Below, one piece after another: positions 16,657 to 24,873 of a DNA stretch of 64,000 nt (its first letter is position 1; each line of letters begins with the position of its first letter). Origin of the DNA: Alistipes putredinis DSM 17216 (GTDB taxonomy: Bacteria > Bacteroidota > Bacteroidia > Bacteroidales > Rikenellaceae); the NCBI RefSeq assembly GCF_000154465.1, contig NZ_DS499579.1:434001-498000 (forward strand). The letters are read 5' to 3'. Both the position numbers and the translations under genes were made by a program. The notes beneath the pieces are model-generated. The model did no database searches and was not told the DNA's origin. It worked only from the letters and a program-made list of their open reading frames with translations.

Positions 16657-18194
16657 TTATGAAGAGATTTTACCATGCGATTCTCGCTTGCGGAGTGTTT
16701 GCCGCAGTAGTTGCGGCCGTCTCGTGTACCAAGGATGCGACCGGCGGCGGAGGCGGCGGTTACAACGGGGAGCCGGAGGTGAATCACGATATGGACGGGA
16801 TCCTGCGGCGCAACTACTTGTGGAACGAGGAGTATGCGACTCTTTCGCCCGATTTCGGCCTGCCTTACGACGAGTTTCTCGGCGACGTGCTCATGCGTAT
16901 GAAAACCAACGACCTGGACAAGAAATTCCGTAACGGAAGGTGGCAGCTCTATTCCAACATCCAGCGCCTCTCTCCGGTGAGCCGGGTAGCCTTGTCTGCG
17001 GATATCGACAGTCAGTTCCCGAAGGAGCCCGTTTACGGGTTCGGCATCGTTTCTCTGGCGATTATCTCATATACCGATAATGGCGGTGCGGAAACGGGGC
17101 AGTACGGTTTTGCCGTTATGGCCGTGTACCCCGACTCTCCGATGGCGAGGGCGGGTCTCGGGCGCGGAACGATCATCAACCAGGTCGATGGACAGTGGAT
17201 CACTGCCGGGAACTTGAATACGGTCTATTCCAAACTGCTCGCACCGAACGGCGCCGCGACGCTCTCCGTGGCGGATAATCAGGGCGGTTTCGGCGTGTCG
17301 GAGCATAAGCTGACGGCGGAGTTGATATACGAAAATCCGGTGCTGTACCGCGACGTGCTCGAATACGGGGAGCACAAGATCGGCTACTTGGTGTACGCCA
17401 GTTTCGATGCGGCTTTCGACGGCGAATTGCTGGATGCGCTACAAGCGTTCAAGGATGCGGGCATCAACGACTTGATCCTCGACCTGCGCCTGAACGGTGG
17501 AGGATATGTGATGTCTTCCCGGATGCTCGCCTCCTGCATCGCCGGTGCTCGGTGCGAAGGGCAGGTGTTCCAGTATTACCGTTATAACGATGCGCGAATG
17601 GAATACCCTGAAATGACGGCGGCGGAGACCGGGCAGGCTTACGACGAGTCGAAAGAGCGTTTTTACGAGGAGTTCATCTACGGCGATTACCGGGGAGCCG
17701 ACCTGCGTGGGTATGCGCTGGATCTTCCTCGGCTGTATGTCATCGTCTCTTCCGGTACGGCTTCGGCGAGCGAAGCCGTTGTCAATGCTTTGCGGGGAAT
17801 CGGACTCGAAGTGGTGCTGGTCGGGCAGAAGACCAACGGCAAAAATGTGGGGATGGAGGGTGTCTATCTGGAGGATGGAGCGTACGAATACCTCTTCATG
17901 CCGGTCTCTTTCCAGGGATATAACGCCCGGCTCGAAACGGTGGACCCGAACGGTCTTGCGCCGGATGCTTTGAAGGGAGATTGGAACAACGGATACGAGG
18001 AGTTCGGCAGTTTGGACGACCCCTGTCTCGAGTATGCGGTGACGAGCATCACCGGGCAATCCGTCCGCTCTTCCGAGTCCGCAGCGCAGAGGAGACCGGG
18101 CGTGCGGTTGGTCGAAGGCCTCTCTTTGCCCGAAATATCCTGCCGGCCGGAGGGTATGATCCTGCTGCCGCCGGACGCTGTCCGGAAAGATTGA
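16653..18194 (+). CDS. S41-family (C-terminal processing) peptidase lipoprotein
   Basis: A 513-aa protein with a signal ending in AAVSC (lipoprotein Cys 25), then a Gly-rich linker. An N-terminal helical domain, a PDZ-like domain (about 120-220) and an S41 protease domain follow. The nucleophile lies in VIVSSGTASASEAVVNALRG and the general-base Lys in GQKTNGKNVG, so the catalytic dyad is intact. ATG 16653 overlaps the nth stop (ATGA); MKRF six bases later is an equally plausible start. Bacteroidetes carry many such lipid-anchored S41 proteases; the substrate is unknown. Confidence 0.88.
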   Translation: MIMKRFYHAILACGVFAAVVAAVSCTKDATGGGGGGYNGEPEVNHDMDGILRRNYLWNEEYATLSPDFGLPYDEFLGDVLMRMKTNDLDKKFRNGRWQLYSNIQRLSPVSRVALSADIDSQFPKEPVYGFGIVSLAIISYTDNGGAETGQYGFAVMAVYPDSPMARAGLGRGTIINQVDGQWITAGNLNTVYSKLLAPNGAATLSVADNQGGFGVSEHKLTAELIYENPVLYRDVLEYGEHKIGYLVYASFDAAFDGELLDALQAFKDAGINDLILDLRLNGGGYVMSSRMLASCIAGARCEGQVFQYYRYNDARMEYPEMTAAETGQAYDESKERFYEEFIYGDYRGADLRGYALDLPRLYVIVSSGTASASEAVVNALRGIGLEVVLVGQKTNGKNVGMEGVYLEDGAYEYLFMPVSFQGYNARLETVDPNGLAPDALKGDWNNGYEEFGSLDDPCLEYAVTSITGQSVRSSESAAQRRPGVRLVEGLSLPEISCRPEGMILLPPDAVRKD

Positions 18195-18249
18195 ACATCC
18201 GCTCCACGATCGGTTTCGGAACGGAGAAACGCCCCGGAACGGGTGCGGA

Positions 18250-18281
18250 TTTGATATTTAACGGATAAAATCGTATCTTTG
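18250..18281 (+). promoter_or_regulatory. Full consensus Bacteroidetes promoter of the DHH gene
   Basis: TTTG (18250-18253), exactly 20 nt, then TATCTTTG (18274-18281). Only 8 nt separate the -7 box from ATG 18290, implying an almost leaderless mRNA. Confidence 0.8.
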
Positions 18282-18289
18282 CATCAATA

Positions 18290-19318
18290 ATGGTTTCTCA
18301 AGAAGATATAGAACGGCTGCGCGAATTGCTTGCCCGGCCTGCGCAGAATATCGTGATCGTGTCGCACACGAATCCCGACGGGGATGCCGTGGGCTCTTCG
18401 CTGGCGTGGCGCGAGGCGTTGCTGGAGATGGGGCATCGCGTCACTTGTATCGTGCCCAACAAATACCCCTATTTTTTGGACTGGATGACGGGTATCGAGA
18501 ACCTGGTGCTTTTCAAGACGGACGAAGCGGGAGTCGCCCGCCGTGCGGTGGAGGAGTCGGACCTGATCTTTTTCCTGGACTTCAACGCCGTATCCCGTCT
18601 GGAGGGGTTGAGCGAGGTGATCGAATCCAATACGACGGCCAGGCGAATCCTGATCGACCACCATCTGTCGCCGGGACCCGGTTTCGATCTGATGTTTTCC
18701 TGTACCGGTTCGTCGAGCACCTCTTTCCTGATCTATCGGATCCTCGAAAAGATGCTGGGCACGCAGGCGATTACGCGGAGTATGGCCGAGTCGTTATACG
18801 TGGGTATGATGACCGATACGGGGAACTTCTCGTTTTCGTTCCTTACGCCGGAGTTGTACCGGGCCGTTGCGGTGCTGGTCGAAACGGGCATCGACATTCC
18901 CACGATCCACAACAATGTCTATAACGCCTTCACCGAGGGCCGTGCCCGGCTGTTCGGCTATGCGATCAACCGCAAGATGGAGGTGATCCACAACGGTACG
19001 GTCGCTTATATGTCGCTTCTGGAGAGCGAGATGCGCCGGTTTCAGTTCCAGCCCGGCGACAGCGAGGGGTTCGTGAATTATCCCCTGACGATCAAGTCGA
19101 TGAAGCTGTCGGCGATCTTCGTTGCCACGCATAAGTTTATCCGGGTGTCGCTTCGTTCGCGGGGCGGGGTGGACGTGGATCTTTTCGCCCGCAAGTATTT
19201 CAACGGCGGCGGCCATCGCAATGCGGCCGGAGGCAAGTCTTTTATGACGATGCGGGAAACCATCGAGCATTTCAAACGATCCGTAGCCGAGTTTGCCGCC
19301 CAGGGCGGTTTGGATTAG
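18290..19318 (+). CDS. DHH/DHHA1 phosphoesterase, NrnA-like oligoribonuclease/pAp phosphatase
   Basis: A 342-aa protein with NPDGDAVGSSLAW (metal-binding Asp pair) near 25, IDHHLSP (DHH motif) near 125, and the DHHA1 motif GGGHRNAAGG near 305. This is the NrnA architecture: a Mn-dependent enzyme degrading nanoRNAs and 3'-phosphoadenosine 5'-phosphate. A strong promoter precedes it, and the LysR gene starts 6 bp after its stop, so the two are probably co-transcribed. Confidence 0.9.
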   Translation: MVSQEDIERLRELLARPAQNIVIVSHTNPDGDAVGSSLAWREALLEMGHRVTCIVPNKYPYFLDWMTGIENLVLFKTDEAGVARRAVEESDLIFFLDFNAVSRLEGLSEVIESNTTARRILIDHHLSPGPGFDLMFSCTGSSSTSFLIYRILEKMLGTQAITRSMAESLYVGMMTDTGNFSFSFLTPELYRAVAVLVETGIDIPTIHNNVYNAFTEGRARLFGYAINRKMEVIHNGTVAYMSLLESEMRRFQFQPGDSEGFVNYPLTIKSMKLSAIFVATHKFIRVSLRSRGGVDVDLFARKYFNGGGHRNAAGGKSFMTMRETIEHFKRSVAEFAAQGGLD

Positions 19319-19324
19319 GTCGCT

Positions 19325-20212
19325 ATGGACGATTTCCGCTTGCGGGTTTTCATTACGGCGGCCAAAACCCTCAATTTCACCAAATGCGCCGAGCAGCTTT
19401 ACATTTCGCAGCCCGCTGTGAGCAAGCATATCGGCGAACTCGAATCCCGCTATAAGGTACAGCTTTTCGAGCGCAGCGGCAGCCGTCTGGCGCTGACCGA
19501 AGCCGGGCGTGTCATGCTGGAGCATGCCGAACGCATTGCCGACGGCTACCGCCGTCTGCAGTACGAGATGGATCTTTTCACCGACCGGCTGGGCGGCGAA
19601 CTGAAGGTGGGAGCCAGTACGACCATCGCCCAGTATGTTCTGCCGCAGGTGCTGGCCCGTTTTACGGCCCGGTTTCCCGAGGTGAAGGTTTCGCTCGTGT
19701 CGGGCAACAGCGAGCAGGTCGAGGCGGCCCTCGCACGTCACGATACCGATTTGGGGCTGGTCGAAAGCAGCGCCCGGCATCCGGGGTTCCATTACGAACC
19801 GTTTATTCCCGACGAACTGGTGCTGATCGCTTCCACGAAAGGCTGGTACGGCCGCTGCGACCAGGTTACGCTCGCGGAGTTGCAGACGGTGCCCCTGGTG
19901 TTGCGCGAAAGCGGTTCGGGAACCCTCGAAGTGATTTCGAAATACCTCGCGGCGGCGGATGTACGACTCGCTTCGTTGCGTGTAGTGATGCAACTGGGCA
20001 GTACCGAGAGCATCAAGAGTTTCGTGCGCAACAGCGACGCCATGGCCATCGTGTCGGTGGCGTCGATCGTCGATGAGCTGCGCAGCGGCGAGCTCCGCAT
20101 CATCGACATCGAGGGCTGTACGATCCGGCGGGAGTTTTCGTTCTGCTGGCCCGAAGGACGCAGCGATGCCTTGGCCGCACGTTTCGTGGAGTTCGCCCGC
20201 CATACGGCCTGA
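19325..20212 (+). CDS. LysR-family transcriptional regulator (YeiE/CysB-like)
   Basis: A 295-aa LysR-type regulator. The N-terminal winged helix-turn-helix (FITAAKTLNFTKCAEQLYISQPAVSKHIGELE) is followed by a substrate-binding domain beginning GGELKVGASTTIAQYVLP. It resembles the YeiE/CbbR subgroup, whose members often sit near yeiH; here a yeiH-family gene lies about 0.9 kb downstream on the other strand. That gene's promoter region has repeated AGTTAT half-sites placed for LysR activation. Regulation of yeiH is an inference. Confidence 0.88.
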   Translation: MDDFRLRVFITAAKTLNFTKCAEQLYISQPAVSKHIGELESRYKVQLFERSGSRLALTEAGRVMLEHAERIADGYRRLQYEMDLFTDRLGGELKVGASTTIAQYVLPQVLARFTARFPEVKVSLVSGNSEQVEAALARHDTDLGLVESSARHPGFHYEPFIPDELVLIASTKGWYGRCDQVTLAELQTVPLVLRESGSGTLEVISKYLAAADVRLASLRVVMQLGSTESIKSFVRNSDAMAIVSVASIVDELRSGELRIIDIEGCTIRREFSFCWPEGRSDALAARFVEFARHTA

Positions 20213-20440
20213 TCCTTCGCGGCGCTTCTGCGATATTTTGCAGGCCGTTTTCGGCTGTGGGATCGCCGCCGGATCCGTTCGGGTACTCGAGAATGCGGTG
20301 GCCTGTCATCGGAAACCATTGGTCGTTTATCCGTGGTCTGTGTCTGTAATGTTGCTCCGCCCTAAATTCCTTACTCGGAGGGGATTCGGAACACTGCATC
20401 TCCGAGGAGGTATGCTAAAGTATGTAATCACGTTTTATCT

Positions 20441-20995
20441 ATGGAAACCGATTTGAAATTCAGACCTTTCCGATCGCCTGCCGACCCGGGTTGGGACGAG
20501 GCGTGGGCGATCTATCAGAACTCTTTCCCCCAGAAGGAGATCCGTTCGCTGGAAGACCATCTGCAAGCTCTTTCCGATCCGCACTATACGGCCGACGGCA
20601 TCTGGTCGGACGGCCGGTTGATAGGCATTCTTTATTACTGGACGGCTCCGGAATATGTCTATATCGAGCATTTGGCCATTTCGCCCGACCTGCGCGGTGC
20701 CAATATGGGCAGCCGGGTATTGGAGGCTTTTTGCCGGAAGGCCGGACGCATCGTGCTGGAAATCGATCCGCCGGAGACGGAAATCGCCGTTCGCCGCCTT
20801 CGATTTTACGAGCGGCTGGGGTTCGTGCGCAACGATTATCATTATGTACATCCGTCGTTCCAGCGTCCCTATGAGCCGCACCAGTTGGTGCTGATGAGCT
20901 ATCCGAAGGCTATGACTGACGAGGAGTGCCGCAGTTTCGAACGCTTCGTCCGCGATCCGGTCCTTCGTTATTCCTGTCATGGAAAGAAGGAGTAA
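20441..20995 (+). CDS. GNAT-family N-acetyltransferase
   Basis: A 184-aa protein with a GNAT fold: VYIEHLAISPDLRGANMGSRVLE contains the beta4 strand and acetyl-CoA-binding loop (variant R-x-x-x-x-G), and FYERLGFVRND is the typical motif-B end. Substrate unknown. A small hairpin (arms 20374-20380 and 20400-20406) lies in its 228-bp upstream gap, and a strong terminator follows. Confidence 0.85.
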   Translation: METDLKFRPFRSPADPGWDEAWAIYQNSFPQKEIRSLEDHLQALSDPHYTADGIWSDGRLIGILYYWTAPEYVYIEHLAISPDLRGANMGSRVLEAFCRKAGRIVLEIDPPETEIAVRRLRFYERLGFVRNDYHYVHPSFQRPYEPHQLVLMSYPKAMTDEECRSFERFVRDPVLRYSCHGKKE

Positions 20996-21025
20996 TACCT
21001 TTAGAATATAATCAGGTAATAATGG

Positions 21026-21062
21026 AAACAGCCCGAAGATCGAAAGTCTTCGGGCTGTTTTA
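21026..21062. terminator. Bidirectional intrinsic terminator between GNAT and yeiH genes
   Basis: A 14-bp perfect stem (21026-21039 with 21047-21060), rich in GC and closed by AAA/TTT, with a 7-nt loop and T-tails on both strands. It separates convergent genes. Confidence 0.85.
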
Positions 21063-21079
21063 TGGTGATCGGATGCTGC

Positions 21080-22033
21080 CTACAAGAGCAAGATCACGGC
21101 GAGCGATGCGACCGAGATGACGGCCCAGAGGATGATGCCCAGCACCAGCGGCTTGAGGCCTACCTTGCGGATTACCTCTATGGAGAGCCCTCCGCCGATC
21201 AGGAACAGCGTGGCCGAAAGTCCGCAGCGTGCGGCGACCGAAATGCCGTGCGTGAGCTGGGTCGGCAGGTTGCAGTAGGTGTTTACGAGCATGGCAACGA
21301 CGAACCAGAAGATGAACCAGGGGATCTGGATCTTCTTGCCTTTCTGACGGAAGATCAGGGCCGACACCAGCGACAGGGGGATGATCCACAGGGCGCGGGT
21401 GAGTTTGACGGTCGTGGCTACCTTGAGCGCCTCCTCGCCGTAGGCGGCACCGGCGCCGACGACCGAACTGGTGTCGTGGATGGCGATCGCGGCCCAGGTT
21501 CCGAACTGGGTCTGCCCCATGCCGAGCCAATGCCCGATGACGGGGAATACGAAGAGGGCGACGGCGTTGAGGATGAAGATCGTGGCCAGTGACAGCGAAG
21601 TTTGGTTCTCGTCGGCATCGATAACGGGTGCGACCGCCGCGATGGCGCTGCCGCCGCAGATCGCCGTGCCCGACGAGATCAGGTAGCTGTTTTTGCGGTC
21701 GATGCGCAGCAGGCGTCCCAGCACTACGCCGACGATCATTACCGTGACTACCGAAACCACCGTGAAGGTCATGCCTTCGCGCCCGGCGGCCAGCGATTCG
21801 TGGAAGTTCATGCCGAATCCCAGTCCGACGACGCAGTATTGCAGCAATTTTTTCGAAGCCTTCTTGCTCCAGACCGGAAACGGATTGCCGAGGGTCAGGG
21901 CGAAGAGAATGCCCGCGAAGAGCGTGACGACGGGCGAACAGAAGAGCGAACCTATGAGCAGTCCGGCAAAAAGGATTTGGCGCCAGTTGAGCTTTGCGGA
22001 TTGCATGGATTTCGTGAGTTGCAGCGGTTTCAT
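21080..22033 (-). CDS. YeiH/UPF0324-family putative exporter
   Basis: A 317-aa polytopic membrane protein with about nine to ten hydrophobic segments and the family signatures SSGTAICGGSAIAAVAPVI and IHDTSSVVGAGAAYG. YeiH-family proteins are annotated as putative sulfate/sulfonate exporters; the substrate is not firmly established. It has its own consensus promoter, and LysR-type half-sites lie upstream of it. Confidence 0.9.
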   Translation of the reverse strand: MKPLQLTKSMQSAKLNWRQILFAGLLIGSLFCSPVVTLFAGILFALTLGNPFPVWSKKASKKLLQYCVVGLGFGMNFHESLAAGREGMTFTVVSVVTVMIVGVVLGRLLRIDRKNSYLISSGTAICGGSAIAAVAPVIDADENQTSLSLATIFILNAVALFVFPVIGHWLGMGQTQFGTWAAIAIHDTSSVVGAGAAYGEEALKVATTVKLTRALWIIPLSLVSALIFRQKGKKIQIPWFIFWFVVAMLVNTYCNLPTQLTHGISVAARCGLSATLFLIGGGLSIEVIRKVGLKPLVLGIILWAVISVASLAVILLL

Positions 22034-22065
22034 ACGGTGCTAATAACTTTTTGTAAACGATGCTG

Positions 22066-22096
22066 CAAATATACAGGCTTTATCCCCTTGAAACAA
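22066..22096 (-). promoter_or_regulatory. Promoter of the yeiH-family gene
   Basis: On the minus strand TTG (22096-22094), exactly 20 nt, then TATATTTG (22073-22066), 32 nt before the start codon. Confidence 0.75.
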
Positions 22097-22105
22097 CGGG
22101 GAAAA

Positions 22106-22131
22106 AGTTATGTCGTATAACTAAAAGTTAT
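22106..22131. promoter_or_regulatory. Candidate LysR-type regulator binding region
   Basis: AGTTATGTCGTATAACT (22106-22122) is an inverted repeat with 6-bp arms, and a further AGTTAT lies at 22126-22131, 20 bp (about two helical turns) from the first. The palindrome sits just upstream of the yeiH -33, about -46 to -62 from the expected start site, where LysR activators bind. Another ATAACT lies in the leader at 22043-22048. Confidence 0.45.
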
Positions 22132-22165
22132 TGTTGCTGTCGCTGCGATGACGGATCCGCTCCCG

Positions 22166-23662
22166 TTACCGGTAATTTCGGATCAGGTCGCGGAAATAGG
22201 CGATCATTCGTCCGTAGTTCTCGAGCGAGATCGATTCGTTTTCGTTGTGGATCGTACCCTGTTCCTGTTCGGTAAGGAGGACCGGCATGAAACGATATAC
22301 GTTCGGACTCACCGCCTCGTATTTGTAGGCGTCCGTGCCGCCGAGCGTCAGGTAGGGCGTTACGATCGTACCCGGGTAGAGTCCGGCGAGCGAGGTGCGG
22401 ATCATTTCGAAGGCGTGGACATCGTCCGGGGAGATTTGCGACGGTTCGCGGGTCGAGAGTTCCTCGATCCGGACGTCGTATCCGTTGCAGATATTTTCGA
22501 CATGCCGCTTCACCTGGGCCGTCGTGTTGCCCGGCAGCAGGCGGAAATTGACCGTGACTTCGGCTTCCGAAGCCAGTACGTTGGCCGCGTCGCTGCCCCG
22601 GGCCATGGTGATGGCGGTGGTGGTGCGTACCAGGGCATTGGTGGCCGGGTTGCTTTCGAACGAGCGGAGCAGCGGACTCTCCAGCAGCCAGCGGTTAGCG
22701 ATCGCGGTGCGCTGGGCGACTCCCATCGAGCCGCCGATCCGATCGAGGAAAGCTATGACCGGAGCTGTCAGGAAGGCGGGCATTCGTTCTTGGTTGAGCA
22801 TCTCGATGATCTCGGCCGCCAGTACGAGCGATCCCTTCTCCGGCGGCATCGAGGAGTGACCTCCGGTGCCCCGGACCGTGATTCGGATCGTGCTGAATCC
22901 CTTTTCGGCCGTTCCTACGAGGGCAGCCGTACGTTGGATTCCTCCCAGCCCGGGGGCGATGATGATGCCGCCTTCGTCATAGACGGCGTCGAAAGCGATG
23001 CCCTGTTCTTCGAAATAGCGGGCGATCTTCAGGGCACCCTGCGTGCCGCCGGTTTCCTCGTCGAATCCGAGGGCGATCCACACGTCCCGCTCCGGGCGGA
23101 ATCCCTCCGCAAGCAGCGAGTCGGTCGCTTCGAGGATCGAGAACAGCATGCCTTTCATGTCGAGCGTGCCGCGCCCGTAGATCCGTCCGTCGGCTACGGC
23201 GCCGGAGAAGGGTGGGTAGTCCCAGCCCGGAAGGGGTGCATCGGGAGCCGACGGGTCGTAATTGAGCACGGGAACCACGTCGTAGTGGGAACAGAGCAGG
23301 ATCGGGGGCAGGGCCGGGTTCTTGCCGGGCCAGCGGAATACAAGCCCGTATTCGTTGATCGTCAGAGTATCCAACTGACTGTAAATCGCGGGATATGCCT
23401 GCGGCAGATAGGCTTTGAAGGCTTGGAACGGATTGTCGTCCGTCCGGTCGATCGCATCGCTTACGGTCGGAATCCGGATTCCGCCGGCCAATCGTTCGAC
23501 GGCCTGGGCGGACGGTTCGACGCTCCGGGGAGGCCCGTCCGGACCGGTGGTGCGGATGAAGGGATAGGTCGCGGTGCGGACTATCACTACGGTGCAGAGT
23601 ACGAGGAGCGACACGGCGGCGATGCCCGTCAGGAGCCAGATTATTTTCTTTTCTTTTTTCAT
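22166..23662 (-). CDS. M20-family metallopeptidase (carboxypeptidase S/PM20D1-like), membrane-anchored
   Basis: A 498-aa protein. A single N-terminal transmembrane helix (about 8-28) suggests anchoring with the enzyme outside the cytoplasm. M20 zinc-ligand motifs are intact: SHYDVVPV near 125, GRGTLDMKG near 160, FDEETGG with the catalytic Glu pair near 198, YDEGG near 228, and the C-terminal GGTDAYKY. The dimerisation domain lies between. It likely hydrolyses peptides or N-acyl amino acids. No strong promoter was recognised upstream. Confidence 0.88.
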   Translation of the reverse strand: MKKEKKIIWLLTGIAAVSLLVLCTVVIVRTATYPFIRTTGPDGPPRSVEPSAQAVERLAGGIRIPTVSDAIDRTDDNPFQAFKAYLPQAYPAIYSQLDTLTINEYGLVFRWPGKNPALPPILLCSHYDVVPVLNYDPSAPDAPLPGWDYPPFSGAVADGRIYGRGTLDMKGMLFSILEATDSLLAEGFRPERDVWIALGFDEETGGTQGALKIARYFEEQGIAFDAVYDEGGIIIAPGLGGIQRTAALVGTAEKGFSTIRITVRGTGGHSSMPPEKGSLVLAAEIIEMLNQERMPAFLTAPVIAFLDRIGGSMGVAQRTAIANRWLLESPLLRSFESNPATNALVRTTTAITMARGSDAANVLASEAEVTVNFRLLPGNTTAQVKRHVENICNGYDVRIEELSTREPSQISPDDVHAFEMIRTSLAGLYPGTIVTPYLTLGGTDAYKYEAVSPNVYRFMPVLLTEQEQGTIHNENESISLENYGRMIAYFRDLIRNYR

Positions 23663-23777
23663 GGAAGCGGTAGGTTAATATAGGTCCGATCGTCCGGTTT
23701 ACGTGCAATTAATCTGCCATACGGAAATTTTTTCGAATTTATTTTCGCCCTTACAGGGCCTTCCGGAGGCGTTTTTC

Positions 23778-23786
23778 GGGGGGGGG
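23778..23786. repeat. G9 homopolymer in the M20/lipoprotein intergenic region
   Basis: Nine consecutive G lie between the start of the minus-strand M20 gene (23662) and the plus-strand lipoprotein gene (23953). Such tracts are prone to slippage and can vary promoter spacing; no promoter element could be aligned to it here. Confidence 0.9.
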
Positions 23787-23952
23787 ATTTTGTCGGGAAA
23801 AAGCGGTTGGGAAAGCGAAATTTTTTCCATATCCTTATATCGTTGAGCTTCGGTGGAGAAGTTCTGGCCGGAATGCTATCGGGTTGCGGTGAGTTTGTAA
23901 GAGTCTTTTGGGCGGGATCGGAATCAACTTATTAAATTAAATAAATTCGATT

Positions 23953-24381
23953 ATGAAAGTACGTGTCTATTTATCAGTAGGAGCCTTGCTCCTGTTCTTG
24001 GCTCCGCTGGGCTGTTCCGACAAGGCAGAAAGTCCGGCACCGGAAACTCCGCCGGAAGAACAGCCCACGCCGGAGCCGGAACCAGAAAAGCCGGAGTTCG
24101 TGGATGCGAATATGTCGATGGAAGAATTGATGAAAACAGAAGATCCAGACCGTAATTATCGTTTAGTTAGTTATAGAGATGACACGTGTGCTATGTATTC
24201 TTTCTTCGACCCTATGACCGAATTGCAACGCGGTACGCCGCGCGACCAATTGCAGTGGGTATCCGAAAAGGTGGACGGAAACAGCGTTTGCTGGACTTAT
24301 CGTATCACCAACGGAGACCACGACGAAGCCGTGCGTCAGATACTCGAACGCTGGGCCGAAAAAGAAGACGAGGAAGAATAA
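23953..24381 (+). CDS. Small lipoprotein, unknown function
   Basis: A 142-aa protein with a signal ending APLGC (lipobox, Cys 21) and a Pro/Glu-rich linker (about 28-50). The C-terminal domain of about 90 residues has two cysteines (DDTCAMYSFF and GNSVCWTYR) that could form a disulfide, and an acidic tail. No family recognised. Translation starts 13 nt after an AT-rich run. A region in the middle (about 24130-24190) is more AT-rich than its flanks. Confidence 0.7.
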   Translation: MKVRVYLSVGALLLFLAPLGCSDKAESPAPETPPEEQPTPEPEPEKPEFVDANMSMEELMKTEDPDRNYRLVSYRDDTCAMYSFFDPMTELQRGTPRDQLQWVSEKVDGNSVCWTYRITNGDHDEAVRQILERWAEKEDEEE

Positions 24382-24577
24382 CCGGATTACGATCAGGGAA
24401 AAGGATGTTTTCCTCTAAATGTCGTTGCGAGACAGATCGAATCCGACGGTCGCTTATTCGCGGCCTGCGGCTACGTTTATAATTCTGCACTTTCCCTGCG
24501 TTCTCTTCTCGGAGGGGGGCTTGGGGTGCATAGCGTCCCAAGCGGTCATGAAGTATGCAATCACGATCAGGAAAAAT

Positions 24578-24612
24578 AAAACCGGTTTAGAAATTATTCT
24601 AAACCGGTTTGT
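24578..24612 (-). terminator. Intrinsic terminator of tRNA-Leu
   Basis: On the minus strand, AAACCGGTTAGAA pairs with TTCTAAACCGGTTT (one bulged base) and is followed by TATTTTT. It begins just after the tRNA 3' end. Confidence 0.8.
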
Positions 24613-24613
24613 T

Positions 24614-24698
24614 GTGCCCAGGACGAGACTCGAACTCACACGGGCTAATGCCCACCACCCCCTCAAAGTGGCGTGTCTACCAATTCCACCACCTGGGC
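24614..24698 (-). tRNA. tRNA-Leu (anticodon GAG)
   Basis: Minus-strand class II tRNA of 85 nt. The acceptor GCCCAGG pairs with CCTGGGC, discriminator A; the D-arm has GGAATTGGTAGAC; the anticodon stem CCACT/GGTGG encloses loop TTGAGGG with GAG at 24664-24662; a long variable arm GTGGGCATTAGCCC and T-arm GTTCGAGTC follow. It decodes CUC/CUU. CCA is not encoded. It has its own promoter and terminator. Confidence 0.97.
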
Positions 24699-24731
24699 CT
24701 CGATTCCCGCCGCAGCGGGTTTTCAGGTGTG

Positions 24732-24763
24732 CAAATATAGTGACTATTTTGTTTTTCCCAAAA
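24732..24763 (-). promoter_or_regulatory. Promoter of tRNA-Leu
   Basis: On the minus strand TTTTG (24763-24759), 19 nt, then TATATTTG (24739-24732), about 33 nt before the mature tRNA 5' end. Confidence 0.75.
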
Positions 24764-24771
24764 TATACGGC

Positions 24772-24806
24772 AAAAAAATTGCCGGGTCACGAAACTGACC
24801 CGGCAA
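24772..24806 (-). terminator. Intrinsic terminator of the S46 peptidase transcription unit
   Basis: On the minus strand, TTGCCGGGTCA pairs with TGACCCGGCAA around a short loop, followed by seven U. It lies about 70 bp after the S46 stop. Confidence 0.9.
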
Positions 24807-24873
24807 TTCGACGTTGTTTTCGAAGCGTGCGGCGGTCCCGGCAGCGTGCGGCACGGTTGCTTCGGAAAACGGT

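Noticed and set aside
20374..20406. CTCGGAG/CTCCGAG inverted repeat upstream of the GNAT gene as a riboswitch or attenuator
   Set aside because: Only 7-bp arms with a long loop and no following U-tract; no known riboswitch consensus seen.
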